Assembly (NCBI GenBank): GCA_937925095.1
Contig: CALEXX010000062.1
Location: forward strand, 1-64,000
Reading direction: 5' to 3'
Length of the DNA: 64,000 nucleotides
From: an uncultured Leptotrichia sp.
GTDB taxonomy: Bacteria > Fusobacteriota > Fusobacteriia > Fusobacteriales > Leptotrichiaceae
Within the stretch, counting starts at the first letter, position 1, and every line of letters begins with the position of its first letter. Shown here piece after piece: positions 16,988-26,481 of the stretch. Position numbers and translations under genes: made by a program. The notes under the pieces are model-generated. The model ran no database searches. It was given only the letters and a program-made list of their open reading frames with translations, and was not told the origin of the DNA.

Positions 16988-19600
16988 TTAAGATAACTGT
17001 GAAGTTATGTATTCAAAGGCTTTTTCAACTGCCTGCTCTACAGCATTTCCGTCTTTTCCACCTGCCTGAGCAAAATCAGGTCTTCCTCCACCGTTTCCGC
17101 CTGTAACCTGTGCGGCAACTTTTACAATATCTCCTGCTTTTACTTTAGAAACAAGGTCTTTAGTCACTCCGGCTACAAATATGGCTTTTTCATTATTTGA
17201 ACCAAGTACGATTATTCCACTTTGAAGTTTTTCTTTTCCTCTGTCCACTATTTCCTTAAGTTCATCTATGCTCTTATCTTTAAATGAAACCTTTAATACT
17301 TTGATTCTGTTGACAGTATCAATATTTTCAAACAGTTCATTTATTTCATATTTTACAAGTTTTGTCTGCAGCTGCTCATATGACTTAATAATAGCCTTTG
17401 CATCTGAAATATATTTTTCTACAATATCCACTACATTTTTTTCATCAGTTTTAAGCATACCTGCTATTCTGTCCAGTTTTCCTTCCAGCTTATTTACATA
17501 ATCTAAGCTTTTATGTCCTGTAGTTGCAGTTATTCTACGTGTTCCTGAAGCTATTCCACTTTCTGATTCAATATTGAAAAGTCCAATTTCTCCAGTTGAT
17601 TTTACGTGTGCTCCTCCACATAGCTCTATTGAAAACTCAGGAATTTCAACTACCCTTACAACATCTCCATATTTATCTGAGAACAGAGCCATTGCTCCTC
17701 TGTCTTTCGCATCCTGAATATTTTCATAACCTATTTTCACTGGAATATTTGCAAGAATTATATTATTTGCTTCTTTTTCAATTTCTTCCAGTATTTCCTT
17801 TGAAATAGGCTCATAATGTGAAAAGTCAAATCTCAATCTTTCATTGTCAACAAGCGATCCTGACTGTTCTACATGTGTACCCAGTTTTTCCCTCAGAACT
17901 TTATGTAATATATGTGTTGCAGTGTGGTTTCTCTGAATATCTTTTCTTCTTAAAACATCTATTTCCAGTTTCACTTCTCTTCCAACTTCAGGTACAATGC
18001 CTTTTTCCACTTCGACCTGATGGACAAATACATCTTTTTTCTTTGCCACTCCAACTACTTTTCCAATAAATTCTCCTGATGTTACTGTTCCTGTATCTGA
18101 AACCTGTCCTCCAGACTCAGCATAAAATGGAGTTCTGTCAAATATCATTTCATATCCGCTAATTCCATCACTTTTTGAAACATATAGGACTTTTCCTGTA
18201 TCTTCAAATTTTTCATAACCTACAAACTCTGTCTTGCCATGTTTTTCAAAGAATTCATCTATAAATTCATCCTTTATCATATCGGAAATTGTAGTTCTGC
18301 TATCTTTTGATCTCTGAACCTGCCCAGCAAGTTTTTTTTCAAACTCTTCTTCTGATACTTCCATTCCCTGTGTTTCAACAATCAGTTTTGTCAATTCAAA
18401 CGGGAATCCAAACGTATCATACAATTTAAATGAAATATCTGATGAAAGTTCCTTTTTATTCTCATCTTTAAGTTTAACAATTTCACTTTCAAGCAGTTCT
18501 GTTCCATTTTTCAATGTATTTGAGAATCTTTCTTCTTCTATTTTTACTACTTTTTCTATGTATTCTGCCTTTTCAACAAGTTCAGGATAGCCTTTCTTCA
18601 TTGTTTCCACAACATATGAAACCAGCTTGTGAAGGAATATATCTTCCTTTTCGAAAACCTTTCCTTTAGCCGCACTTCCTGCACCAAAGGCTCTTCTTAT
18701 TATTTTTCTCAGTATATATCCTCTTCCTTCATTTGAAGGCAGAACTCCGTCACTTATAAGGAATACTGAAGCTCTTATATGATCTGCTATTATCTTTACC
18801 GTTTCATCAAAATCTTCTTTTTTTATTTCAAGTATTTTTTCAATTCCCTGTATTATTGGCATAAACAAATCTGTTTCAAAATTTGTCTTCTTATTTTGAA
18901 TAACTGAAGCTATTCTTTCAATTCCTGCTCCTGTATCTATATTTTTTTCAGGAAGTGGTACAAGCGTACCGTCTTCAAGCCTATTCCATTCTGTAAATAC
19001 AAGGTTCCATATTTCAAGGAATCTGTCCCCTTCATCTCCAGGTTTTGAGTTTATTTCCTCATTATTTTTACCCATATTCTGAGTGTCATAGTATATTTCA
19101 CTACATGGACCGCATGATCCGACAGGCCCTGCCGCCCACCAGTTATCATCTTCACCAAGTCTCACAAGTCTTTCCTTAGGTACTCCTATTTCTTCATTCC
19201 ATATTCTGTACGCTTCATCATCTGTTTCAAAAACAGAAACCCATAGTCTTTCTTTGTCCAGTTTAAGTACTTCTGTTATATATTCCCACGACCATTCTAT
19301 CGCTTCTTTTTTAAAGTAATCTCCAAATGAGAAATTTCCAAGCATTTCAAAAAATGTATGGTGTCTAGGTGTTCTCCCTACATTTTCAAGATCATTTGTT
19401 CTTATACACTTCTGATAAGTTGTAATTCTCTTAAAAGGTGCTTCCTTTTCTCCCAGAAAAAACGGTTTAAAAGGAACCATTCCTGCAACTGTAAGCAATA
19501 AACTTTTATCATCAGGTATAAGTGATGCACTTTCAAAATGTTTATGTTCTTTAGATTTAAAGAAATCTACAAAACTTTTTCTTAATTCATTTCCTGTCAT
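16988..19600 (-). CDS. alaS: alanine-tRNA ligase
   Basis: 870 residues, full length. The catalytic core has RTTYQKCIRTNDLENVG and GPCGPCSEIYYD-like sequence (SCGPCSEIYYD); the editing domain has the zinc ligands HTATHILH and CGGAHVKSTG; the C-terminal DHHA1 domain ends in GGNGGGRPDFAQAGG. It charges tRNA-Ala and clears Ser/Gly mischarging. It lies between lptB and ruvX. The ATG at 19600 follows AGAGAGG. Confidence 0.98.
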   Translation of the reverse strand: MTGNELRKSFVDFFKSKEHKHFESASLIPDDKSLLLTVAGMVPFKPFFLGEKEAPFKRITTYQKCIRTNDLENVGRTPRHHTFFEMLGNFSFGDYFKKEAIEWSWEYITEVLKLDKERLWVSVFETDDEAYRIWNEEIGVPKERLVRLGEDDNWWAAGPVGSCGPCSEIYYDTQNMGKNNEEINSKPGDEGDRFLEIWNLVFTEWNRLEDGTLVPLPEKNIDTGAGIERIASVIQNKKTNFETDLFMPIIQGIEKILEIKKEDFDETVKIIADHIRASVFLISDGVLPSNEGRGYILRKIIRRAFGAGSAAKGKVFEKEDIFLHKLVSYVVETMKKGYPELVEKAEYIEKVVKIEEERFSNTLKNGTELLESEIVKLKDENKKELSSDISFKLYDTFGFPFELTKLIVETQGMEVSEEEFEKKLAGQVQRSKDSRTTISDMIKDEFIDEFFEKHGKTEFVGYEKFEDTGKVLYVSKSDGISGYEMIFDRTPFYAESGGQVSDTGTVTSGEFIGKVVGVAKKKDVFVHQVEVEKGIVPEVGREVKLEIDVLRRKDIQRNHTATHILHKVLREKLGTHVEQSGSLVDNERLRFDFSHYEPISKEILEEIEKEANNIILANIPVKIGYENIQDAKDRGAMALFSDKYGDVVRVVEIPEFSIELCGGAHVKSTGEIGLFNIESESGIASGTRRITATTGHKSLDYVNKLEGKLDRIAGMLKTDEKNVVDIVEKYISDAKAIIKSYEQLQTKLVKYEINELFENIDTVNRIKVLKVSFKDKSIDELKEIVDRGKEKLQSGIIVLGSNNEKAIFVAGVTKDLVSKVKAGDIVKVAAQVTGGNGGGRPDFAQAGGKDGNAVEQAVEKAFEYITSQLS

Positions 19601-19699
19601 TTCATTTCCTCTCTTTTAATTATAATTTTCTATAATTTATTTTATTATTTTAAAATCATCATTTTCAACTAATATTATTTCTTTATTATTAGTCAATTT

Positions 19700-20434
19700 C
19701 TAGTCCAGTTTAAAGTTATCCCCTAAATAAACCCTTCTTGCAGTTTCGTTATTTGCAATTTCCTGGCCTGTACCTGCAATCAGTATAGTGCCTTCAGCCA
19801 TAATGTAGGCTCTTTCAGTTATTCTCAAGGTTTCCCTTACGTTATGGTCTGTTATGAGAATTCCAAGACCTCTTTCCTTTAACTGCATGATTATATTCTG
19901 AATATCCTCAACTGCAATAGGATCGACCCCTGCAAAAGGCTCATCCAGAAGGATAAAATCAGGATTAGTGGAAATCGTTCTGGCAATTTCCACCCTTCTT
20001 CTTTCCCCTCCTGAAAGGGCATATCCTAAACTTTTTGCCACATGGGAAAGTTTAAATTCTTCTATAAGATTATTCATTGTTTCTATTCTTTCCTTTTTAG
20101 GAATTCCACGCATTTCCAAAACTGAAACTATGTTTTCTTCAACAGTAAGATTTCTGAATACAGATGCCTCCTGAGGAAGATATCCCAGACCCAGTCTTGC
20201 CCTTTTATACATCGGAAAATTCGTAATATCTTCTCCATTGTATAGTACTCTTCCGTTGTTTGGCTTTACAATTCCGGTTATCATGTAAAATGTCGTTGTT
20301 TTTCCTGCACCGTTTGGTCCAAGAAGTCCTACAACTTCACCTTTTTCCATGCTTAAGCTGACACTTTTAACAACTTCCCTGTTTTTATATATTTTCTTCA
20401 AACTGTCAGCCTCTATATTAATTTTTCTACTCAT
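19700..20434 (-). CDS. lptB: LPS export ABC transporter ATP-binding protein
   Basis: 244 residues. Walker [11 protein letters not shown]-loop, ABC signature [13 protein letters not shown], Walker [13 protein letters not shown] and switch histidine ITDHNVRET are all present, in the exact style of LptB. It powers the LptF/LptG permeases encoded at 9970-12154. It follows the LptC/LptA-like gene by 48 bases, so the bridge proteins and the ATPase are made together. Confidence 0.95.
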   Translation of the reverse strand: MSRKINIEADSLKKIYKNREVVKSVSLSMEKGEVVGLLGPNGAGKTTTFYMITGIVKPNNGRVLYNGEDITNFPMYKRARLGLGYLPQEASVFRNLTVEENIVSVLEMRGIPKKERIETMNNLIEEFKLSHVAKSLGYALSGGERRRVEIARTISTNPDFILLDEPFAGVDPIAVEDIQNIIMQLKERGLGILITDHNVRETLRITERAYIMAEGTILIAGTGQEIANNETARRVYLGDNFKLD

Positions 20435-20482
20435 TGTAATATAACAGCTCCTAATTATTTATTTTTAATTTCCCACAGCTAA

Positions 20483-22858
20483 TTAATACTGTTTTTTGTA
20501 TTCTGTACCCTTATAATTCAGGATAGCAGTCAATCCTTTTGTTCCAGTTGCATTTTGTACCCTGTTTCCACCTGACATCCATACTATCGGCACGTCAATT
20601 GTTCCTTTTCCTATATCCACCCTTACAGAAGAAGGAAGATTTTTACCTGTTTCAGGGACATAAATATTTCTAGCAGCCCTTTCCAGCATTTCCCTAGTTG
20701 TTTCCACTGGAATAGTCACATTGAAACTTTTCTCCCTGGAATCATTTCCTGCTTTAGCTACAGCCTTCAACACAACTGACTTATTATCTCCACCTAAAAA
20801 CTGTTTATTTATTTTTCCAGTTACCGCCAGGAATGACGGATTTGAAGTTGTCCATCTTACTGTAACAGGAACTCCATTTGATGCAGTCATTGTCTTAGGA
20901 AGATGTATTTTGCCATTGTTATTTACTTCGTTCTGTGAAACAGAAAGCTTATTTATAACTTCTTCTACAGCCGCTACATTTTTAGGGTCTGATTTTCCTT
21001 GAGGCGAACTATTATTTCCATCTGGTACATGATACTGCATTTTTATATTTCCGCTATTTTCAAGCACTTTTCTATCAATATCATACATTGCATTATTAGA
21101 AGAAATCTTTGTTTTTCCCTGATAAGTAATAACTTTACCATTCAGGTTTATCTTTTTTTCCTTCATGTAAACTGTTGCTTTATCTGCACTTGTATTCAAA
21201 TTTGCAAATTGTGGCAGCTTACTTACAATTTTTACATTTTTCTCAGCATGCCCTTCTTCTTTATTCAAATCCAGATAAAGAAAATTCGAAGTCATTTGTG
21301 TATCATTTCTGAAGTCAAGTTTAACTCCGTCTCTTGCAAGAACCAGATTTTTTCCGGTATCAATTTCATTATATTGGGAAGTCAGGTTTACTTCCTTGTA
21401 TCTCATGTGCACATTTTCCTTAATTTCACTTCTTGTAACACTCATATCTTTATTATTGTGAGAAATGAAATATATTTTTGCAGTATTTCCTCTAAAGTGA
21501 ACAGCTTCAGATTCAACAAGCTTTGTAGGATTCGTTGCAAAATTCTTTACATTTCCTCTTATTTTACCATTTACATTTCCATCAAATCTGAATTCCTTCT
21601 TTTCAAAACTTCCTTCTCCGGTATCAGATGTTATTTTATCCCCCTGTACACTTGTCATAACCATTTTATTTGAAAATATATTTTTAGCTATGGTATTCAT
21701 ATGACCATTATCTCCTGCAACTGTGAAGTTCTGCTTTGTTACTGCAAACTTACTGTTAAAAGTTGCATCTCCTGTTTTAAACAGATACACGAGGCTTGTA
21801 CCTTCCATATGATAATCTTCATAATTCATTGTATAAAATTCATTTGTAGTCAATGTTTCGTTTGCCAAATCATAAACACCGCTTCTAAATGTACCTGTAG
21901 TTGATCTTGGAAGATAATTGAACCTACCATTTCCATCAGCATTTACAATTTTTTTAACTTCATCATAAAATACATGATTTGCAGAAACTTTAAGATCTTT
22001 TCCTGAATAATTTACATTTCCTGTTGCATCAACCTGTTTCTGCTTTACAAAGTACTTTGCACTATTTCCTGTAATTGTTGCGTTCTTACCTACATAATGT
22101 ACATTCCCATCAGCATGTATTTCTTCAGATTGCATATAATATGTTGCCTTATCTGCACTTATGTTACTTTCAGCGTCATTATACTTTACATTTCCTTCGG
22201 CATTTATTACTTCAGGCTGCATATAATACGTAGCTTTATTTGCTGTAATAGTTACCTTTTCATCTTTGTAGCTTACATTTCCTTCACCTGTGGCAACTTT
22301 ATTCACATCATTATAGGTTACCTTATTTGATTTAAGTTCCCTTTTCTTTTCAGTTTCCTTGTAAATTACATTTCCTGTTGCAGTCAGCTCCTGAAATGCC
22401 GTTGTTGTTTCCAGCTTATCAGATTCCATTTCAGTTTTATCGACATTATTTAGTATCTTTGTCCTTGTTTCAGAGATTATTTTATCTCCTTCTTTTTTGT
22501 AATCCACCTTTTCAGTATACAAATTCCATTTATTATCCTTTGTACTTCCTACAACTTTTCCAGTTAATGTTATATCTGAAGTTTCAGTGTTTATTTCCCC
22601 TTCTTTTCCAGATATTAGCATTTCCTTCTTGGTCAGATCAACAATAACATTTTTAAATTTTATTATTTTATCGCCATCGGAACCTATCTGTTCATCTGCG
22701 TAAATAATCGCATCATCCTTCAGTTTGTACACTACTTTTTTTGCCTTCATCTCTTTTTTCATCTGATCTGCAGGCGAATCTATTTTCTTAAAAAATACAG
22801 CATAAAGAAAATATATCAGGACAGCCAGCAGACCTCCATAGGCTATTTTTTTCCACAT
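20483..22858 (-). CDS. LptC/LptA-like periplasmic bridge protein with C-terminal Ig-like domains
   Basis: 791 residues. Residues 5-25 form one membrane anchor followed by an LptC-like stretch. Residues of about 150-310 are tandem 29-31-residue OstA/LptA repeats with the pattern A-x-GNVxY, then ITAxKATY. A second OstA-like region covers about 390-620. The last 165 residues (about 628-791) look like two bacterial Ig-like domains (VRWTTSNPSF; VPIVWMSGG). By family knowledge such beta-jellyrolls form the periplasmic LPS slide. LptC and LptA are normally separate proteins of about 190 residues, so this is a fused, enlarged form. The ATG shares one base with the mutS stop (TAATG). Confidence 0.8.
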   Translation of the reverse strand: MWKKIAYGGLLAVLIYFLYAVFFKKIDSPADQMKKEMKAKKVVYKLKDDAIIYADEQIGSDGDKIIKFKNVIVDLTKKEMLISGKEGEINTETSDITLTGKVVGSTKDNKWNLYTEKVDYKKEGDKIISETRTKILNNVDKTEMESDKLETTTAFQELTATGNVIYKETEKKRELKSNKVTYNDVNKVATGEGNVSYKDEKVTITANKATYYMQPEVINAEGNVKYNDAESNISADKATYYMQSEEIHADGNVHYVGKNATITGNSAKYFVKQKQVDATGNVNYSGKDLKVSANHVFYDEVKKIVNADGNGRFNYLPRSTTGTFRSGVYDLANETLTTNEFYTMNYEDYHMEGTSLVYLFKTGDATFNSKFAVTKQNFTVAGDNGHMNTIAKNIFSNKMVMTSVQGDKITSDTGEGSFEKKEFRFDGNVNGKIRGNVKNFATNPTKLVESEAVHFRGNTAKIYFISHNNKDMSVTRSEIKENVHMRYKEVNLTSQYNEIDTGKNLVLARDGVKLDFRNDTQMTSNFLYLDLNKEEGHAEKNVKIVSKLPQFANLNTSADKATVYMKEKKINLNGKVITYQGKTKISSNNAMYDIDRKVLENSGNIKMQYHVPDGNNSSPQGKSDPKNVAAVEEVINKLSVSQNEVNNNGKIHLPKTMTASNGVPVTVRWTTSNPSFLAVTGKINKQFLGGDNKSVVLKAVAKAGNDSREKSFNVTIPVETTREMLERAARNIYVPETGKNLPSSVRVDIGKGTIDVPIVWMSGGNRVQNATGTKGLTAILNYKGTEYKKQY

Positions 22859-25488
22859 TATTTTTTCTCCTCTAATTTAGCTTTTATTTCAGATAAAAAT
22901 TTTAATGCTTCCATAGGAGTAATATTATTTATATCTTTATTTTCAATATCAAATATTACTTCATCTATTTTCTCATCTCTTTCATTTTCAACCACATCTA
23001 TCGTTTTTTCTTCATATTCCCTGTCAATTTCAGCAATCTGACCAAAAAGAGAAAGCTGTTTTACATTTATAGTCTTTTCAATCAGTTCCTTACGCTGTTC
23101 TAATCTATGCAGTATTTCCCTGCTTTCCTTCAATATTTCCTTAGGCAGTCCCGCCAGTTTCGCCACTTCTATACCGTAAGACCTGTCAGCTCCACCTTTT
23201 ATAATATTTCTCAGGAACATTACTTTTCCATTTTTTTCCTTTACTTCAATCCGATAATTCACAATATTTTCAAACTTATTTTCCAGATCAGTCAGTTCAT
23301 GATAATGGGTTGCAAATATTGTCTTTGCCTTTATTTTTTCATGTAGATATTCTGAAATGGCCGTTGCGATTGAAACTCCGTCAAACGTAGAAGTTCCTCT
23401 TCCTACTTCATCCAGTATAATCAAGCTTTTTTCAGTGGCATTGTTTATAATGTTAGAAACTTCACTCATTTCCACCATAAATGTACTCTGCCCTGAAAGT
23501 ATGTCATCTGATGCTCCTATCCTTGTGAGATATTTATCCACAACCGAAAGTTTTGCTTCCTTTGCAGGAACATATGAGCCAATCTGAGCCATTATTGAAA
23601 TAAGTGCAACCTGTTTCATATAAGTGGATTTTCCAGACATATTTGGTCCCGTCAGGACTACAAATTTTTCTTTTTCTGAAAGTACAGTGTCATTTGATAC
23701 AAAATCTCCTCTTCCAATGAGTTTTTCTACCACCGGATGTCTTCCTTCAATTATTTTCATATCAAATCCATTACTTATTTCAGGTCTCACATATCCATTT
23801 TCTATCGCTGCAGTAGCAAAGGAAATCATCACATCAAGATAAGCAAGCTTTTCAGCAAGTCTTATCAGAAGGGACTTATGTTCCTTTATTTTCCCGCTTA
23901 TTTCCTTGAACAGATAGTATTCCATGTCCTCTATTTTAGCCTTGGAATTTATAATTGTATCTTCATATTTCTTCAGCTCAGGAGTTACAAATCTCTCAGC
24001 ATTTGATAGAGTCTGCTTTCTTATGTATGTTTCAGGCACCATATCCAGATTGGATTTAGTAATTTCAATAAAGTAACCAAATACCTTATTGTACTTTATC
24101 TTCATATTTTTAATTCCAGTAGCTTCCCTTTCCCTTCCTTCTATTTCCAAAAGAAAATCCTTACCTGAATTCATAATATGATAGATTTCATCCAGTTCAC
24201 TGCTGTATCCTCTTTTTATCATTCCACCTTCCCTTACTGAAAAAGGTGCGTCCTCAACTATTCCTGTATCAATAAGTTTATATATATCAATCAAAACCTG
24301 AATTTCTATATCCTTGAAAAATTCAGTATTTCTAAGTATTTCCATTATTTCAATTGCTGACTTCACAGTATTTTTAAGTGCTGTCAAGTCTTTCCCATTT
24401 TCATTCCCAAAAACTATTTTCCCTGAAAGCCTTTCCAGGTCATAGACATTTTCAAGTTTTTCCTTTATGTCTTCCCGTATAAGTATATTGTCAATAAAAT
24501 ACTGCACATCCTGCTGTCTTTTTAAAATTTTCTCTACATCCAGTAGAGGATTGTTTATATATTTTTTAAGAAGTCTTGTCCCCATTGAAGACTTACATCT
24601 GTCAAGAACCCATAAAAGCGATCCAAATACAGTTTTTTCACGCTGGTTTTTAATAAGCTCCAGATTTCTTGCTGTAATGGAATTAATTTCAGCATAATTT
24701 GACACATTCAGATACTCTATCTTTTCCACTGTAAGCTCATTTTCAATCTGCATTGTCAGTATGTAGTCAAGTGCCATTGCACCAGCTTCAATTACTGCCT
24801 TCCTGTTTTTTATTCCATAGCTTTCAAGCGAAACTACTCCAAAATAGTCTGTCAGAAATTTTTCCGAATCTCTGACTTTATTTACACATGTAACTGTTGC
24901 ATTATTTTTTCTTGCATAATCCTCCAGTATTCCTTTTGCTGTTTCATAAAAGGAAGATGTCACAAGTATTTCCTTAGGTTCTATTTTATTAAGTTCGTTT
25001 ATCACTCCCGAACATTCTTTATCACTTTCTATTTCTGTTACTTTAAATTCCCCTGTTGTAATATCTATGTATGCAATTCCTGTTTTTTCTTCTGCAATTC
25101 TTATACTCATCAGATAATTATTACTCTTTGCATCAAGCGTATCCACATCAATAACTGTTCCAGGAGTTATTATCTTTGTAACTTCCCTTTTAACAATTCC
25201 TTTTGCAGTCTTAGGATCTTCCACCTGTTCACATATTGCTATTTTATATCCCTTTGAAACTAATTTTGATATATACGAATTTGCAGAGTGATACGGAACT
25301 CCTGCAAGAGGCACATCCATATCCTTTTCCTTATTTCTGGAAGTAAGCGTCAATCCAAGTTCTTTTGAAGCTTTTACTGCATCATCAAAAAACATTTCAT
25401 AGAAATCTCCTAACCTGAAAAACAATATGGAGTCTTCATGTTCTGACTTTATTTCCTTATATTGCTTCATTAACGGTGTCTCCGCCAT
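22858..25488 (-). CDS. mutS: DNA mismatch repair protein MutS
   Basis: 876 residues, full length. The mismatch-recognition motif FYEMFFDDA (Phe and Glu of the F-x-E wedge), the connector and lever domains, Walker A GPNMSGKST, Walker B LIILDEVGRGTS and the HTH C-terminal helices are present. It scans DNA for mismatches and recruits MutL, which is not in the window. It is the first gene of the mutS-to-secF run, with a strong promoter at 25528-25556. Confidence 0.98.
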   Translation of the reverse strand: MAETPLMKQYKEIKSEHEDSILFFRLGDFYEMFFDDAVKASKELGLTLTSRNKEKDMDVPLAGVPYHSANSYISKLVSKGYKIAICEQVEDPKTAKGIVKREVTKIITPGTVIDVDTLDAKSNNYLMSIRIAEEKTGIAYIDITTGEFKVTEIESDKECSGVINELNKIEPKEILVTSSFYETAKGILEDYARKNNATVTCVNKVRDSEKFLTDYFGVVSLESYGIKNRKAVIEAGAMALDYILTMQIENELTVEKIEYLNVSNYAEINSITARNLELIKNQREKTVFGSLLWVLDRCKSSMGTRLLKKYINNPLLDVEKILKRQQDVQYFIDNILIREDIKEKLENVYDLERLSGKIVFGNENGKDLTALKNTVKSAIEIMEILRNTEFFKDIEIQVLIDIYKLIDTGIVEDAPFSVREGGMIKRGYSSELDEIYHIMNSGKDFLLEIEGREREATGIKNMKIKYNKVFGYFIEITKSNLDMVPETYIRKQTLSNAERFVTPELKKYEDTIINSKAKIEDMEYYLFKEISGKIKEHKSLLIRLAEKLAYLDVMISFATAAIENGYVRPEISNGFDMKIIEGRHPVVEKLIGRGDFVSNDTVLSEKEKFVVLTGPNMSGKSTYMKQVALISIMAQIGSYVPAKEAKLSVVDKYLTRIGASDDILSGQSTFMVEMSEVSNIINNATEKSLIILDEVGRGTSTFDGVSIATAISEYLHEKIKAKTIFATHYHELTDLENKFENIVNYRIEVKEKNGKVMFLRNIIKGGADRSYGIEVAKLAGLPKEILKESREILHRLEQRKELIEKTINVKQLSLFGQIAEIDREYEEKTIDVVENERDEKIDEVIFDIENKDINNITPMEALKFLSEIKAKLEEKK

Positions 25489-25527
25489 TTATTTATACCT
25501 CTGTTTCTAATTAGTCTTTTACAGATA

Positions 25528-25556
25528 AGTATATCACAATTTCTATGTTTTTTCAA
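25528..25556 (-). promoter_or_regulatory. promoter of the mutS transcript
   Basis: Minus strand TTGAAA (25551-25556), 17-base spacer, TATACT (25528-25533), about 40 bases before the mutS ATG. Confidence 0.8.
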
Positions 25557-25642
25557 TTTGTGGAAAATTTTTTTCTTACTTTTATTTATGTGTTTTTGGA
25601 TATTTATTATCTTTTTATTTCATATATTCCGTATAGCAAGAA

Positions 25643-25930
25643 AGTCTGTCTCAAAAAATTAGTAAGTAATAAAAAGAGGCTGTCTCAAAATTAAAAAATA
25701 CTGTAAAAACTATATTTATGAATTATTTAGAATTTCACAATGCAAAACTGGAAATGAATTTAGAAAAAGTCAACAACCTGATTTTTCAGGTGTATTTTGA
25801 CTTTTTCTTTATGAATGACTGTTTTATATAAGTGAAATTTTAGTAAATGAATAAATATGTTTTTTGTATTTTTTCAATTTTGAGACAGCCTCTTTTCATA
25901 TTAACATTAATTTTAATTTTTTAAGGCAGA
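25643..25930. repeat. foldback/MITE-like repeat, copy D, best preserved
   Basis: The core has a perfect 21-bp terminal inverted repeat: AAAAGAGGCTGTCTCAAAATT at 25675 onward and its complement ending at about 25895. Long imperfect arms lead to GAAAAAGTCAA/TTGACTTTTTC and a CCTGATTTTTCAGG tip near 25785. A second, outer pair (AGTCTGTCTCAAAAAAT near 25643; its degenerate complement near 25930) suggests another shell, touching the stop codon of the lipoprotein gene. Non-coding. Confidence 0.8.
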
Positions 25931-26386
25931 CTATTCAGCACTCACATAAGAATCTTTTACTTTACATGACTTCACATCACCTGAATTTAAAACTGCCCTG
26001 AACTCCCATTTTTTATTTTTTTCAAGGGAATCTATTGTATCGACAGCATCTCCGATTTTATCTCCCTTTTTATCAAAACATGGTATTTCCAATTTCACAT
26101 TTTTTTTGCTGCTTCCGTTATGCGAAAGAACTCCCGTTACAACTGTTGTATTTCCATCATTTTCAACCTTCGCCTTGGCAAATTTATATTTTACACCTTT
26201 GGCATTAATTTCCCCTTCATTTCCACCAATTATTCCACCTATAATATTTCCGGTTGTTTTAATTGCCGCTCCTGCTACAGTTCCCGCCGCCTTTATTGTC
26301 CCACCTGCAATACTTCCCGCCGCATCGATCACTCCGCATGAAGAAAGGACTAGGACAGAGCTTACTATCATTATTATTTTTTTCAT
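25931..26386 (-). CDS. small glycine-rich lipoprotein with FxLYD-like domain
   Basis: About 151 residues. The N-terminus is a type II signal peptide with lipobox VLSSC, then a run of Gly/Ala-rich repeats (GSIAGGTIKAAGTVAGAAI) of about 40 residues resembling a glycine zipper. The C-terminal half has the beta-strand pattern of FxLYD/DUF3426-type domains (VTGVLSHNGSSKKNVKL). It is exported and lipid-anchored; its function is unknown. I use the ATG at 26386; the TTG at 26395 is too close to GGGAGG. Its 3' end abuts repeat copy D. Confidence 0.7.
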   Translation of the reverse strand: MKKIIMIVSSVLVLSSCGVIDAAGSIAGGTIKAAGTVAGAAIKTTGNIIGGIIGGNEGEINAKGVKYKFAKAKVENDGNTTVVTGVLSHNGSSKKNVKLEIPCFDKKGDKIGDAVDTIDSLEKNKKWEFRAVLNSGDVKSCKVKDSYVSAE

Positions 26387-26481
26387 ATTTCTCAAGTCCT
26401 CCCATCTATTTTTAAAAATATTTTATACCAGTTATCATATATTTTCAGTAGGTATATCTGTAACTTAAGTTTGAGTATCTT

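Noticed and set aside
20999..21673. 224-residue plus-strand frame
   Set aside because: Shadow of the repetitive LptC/LptA-like gene; Phe/Ile/Cys-rich composition typical of antisense frames in AT-rich genes.
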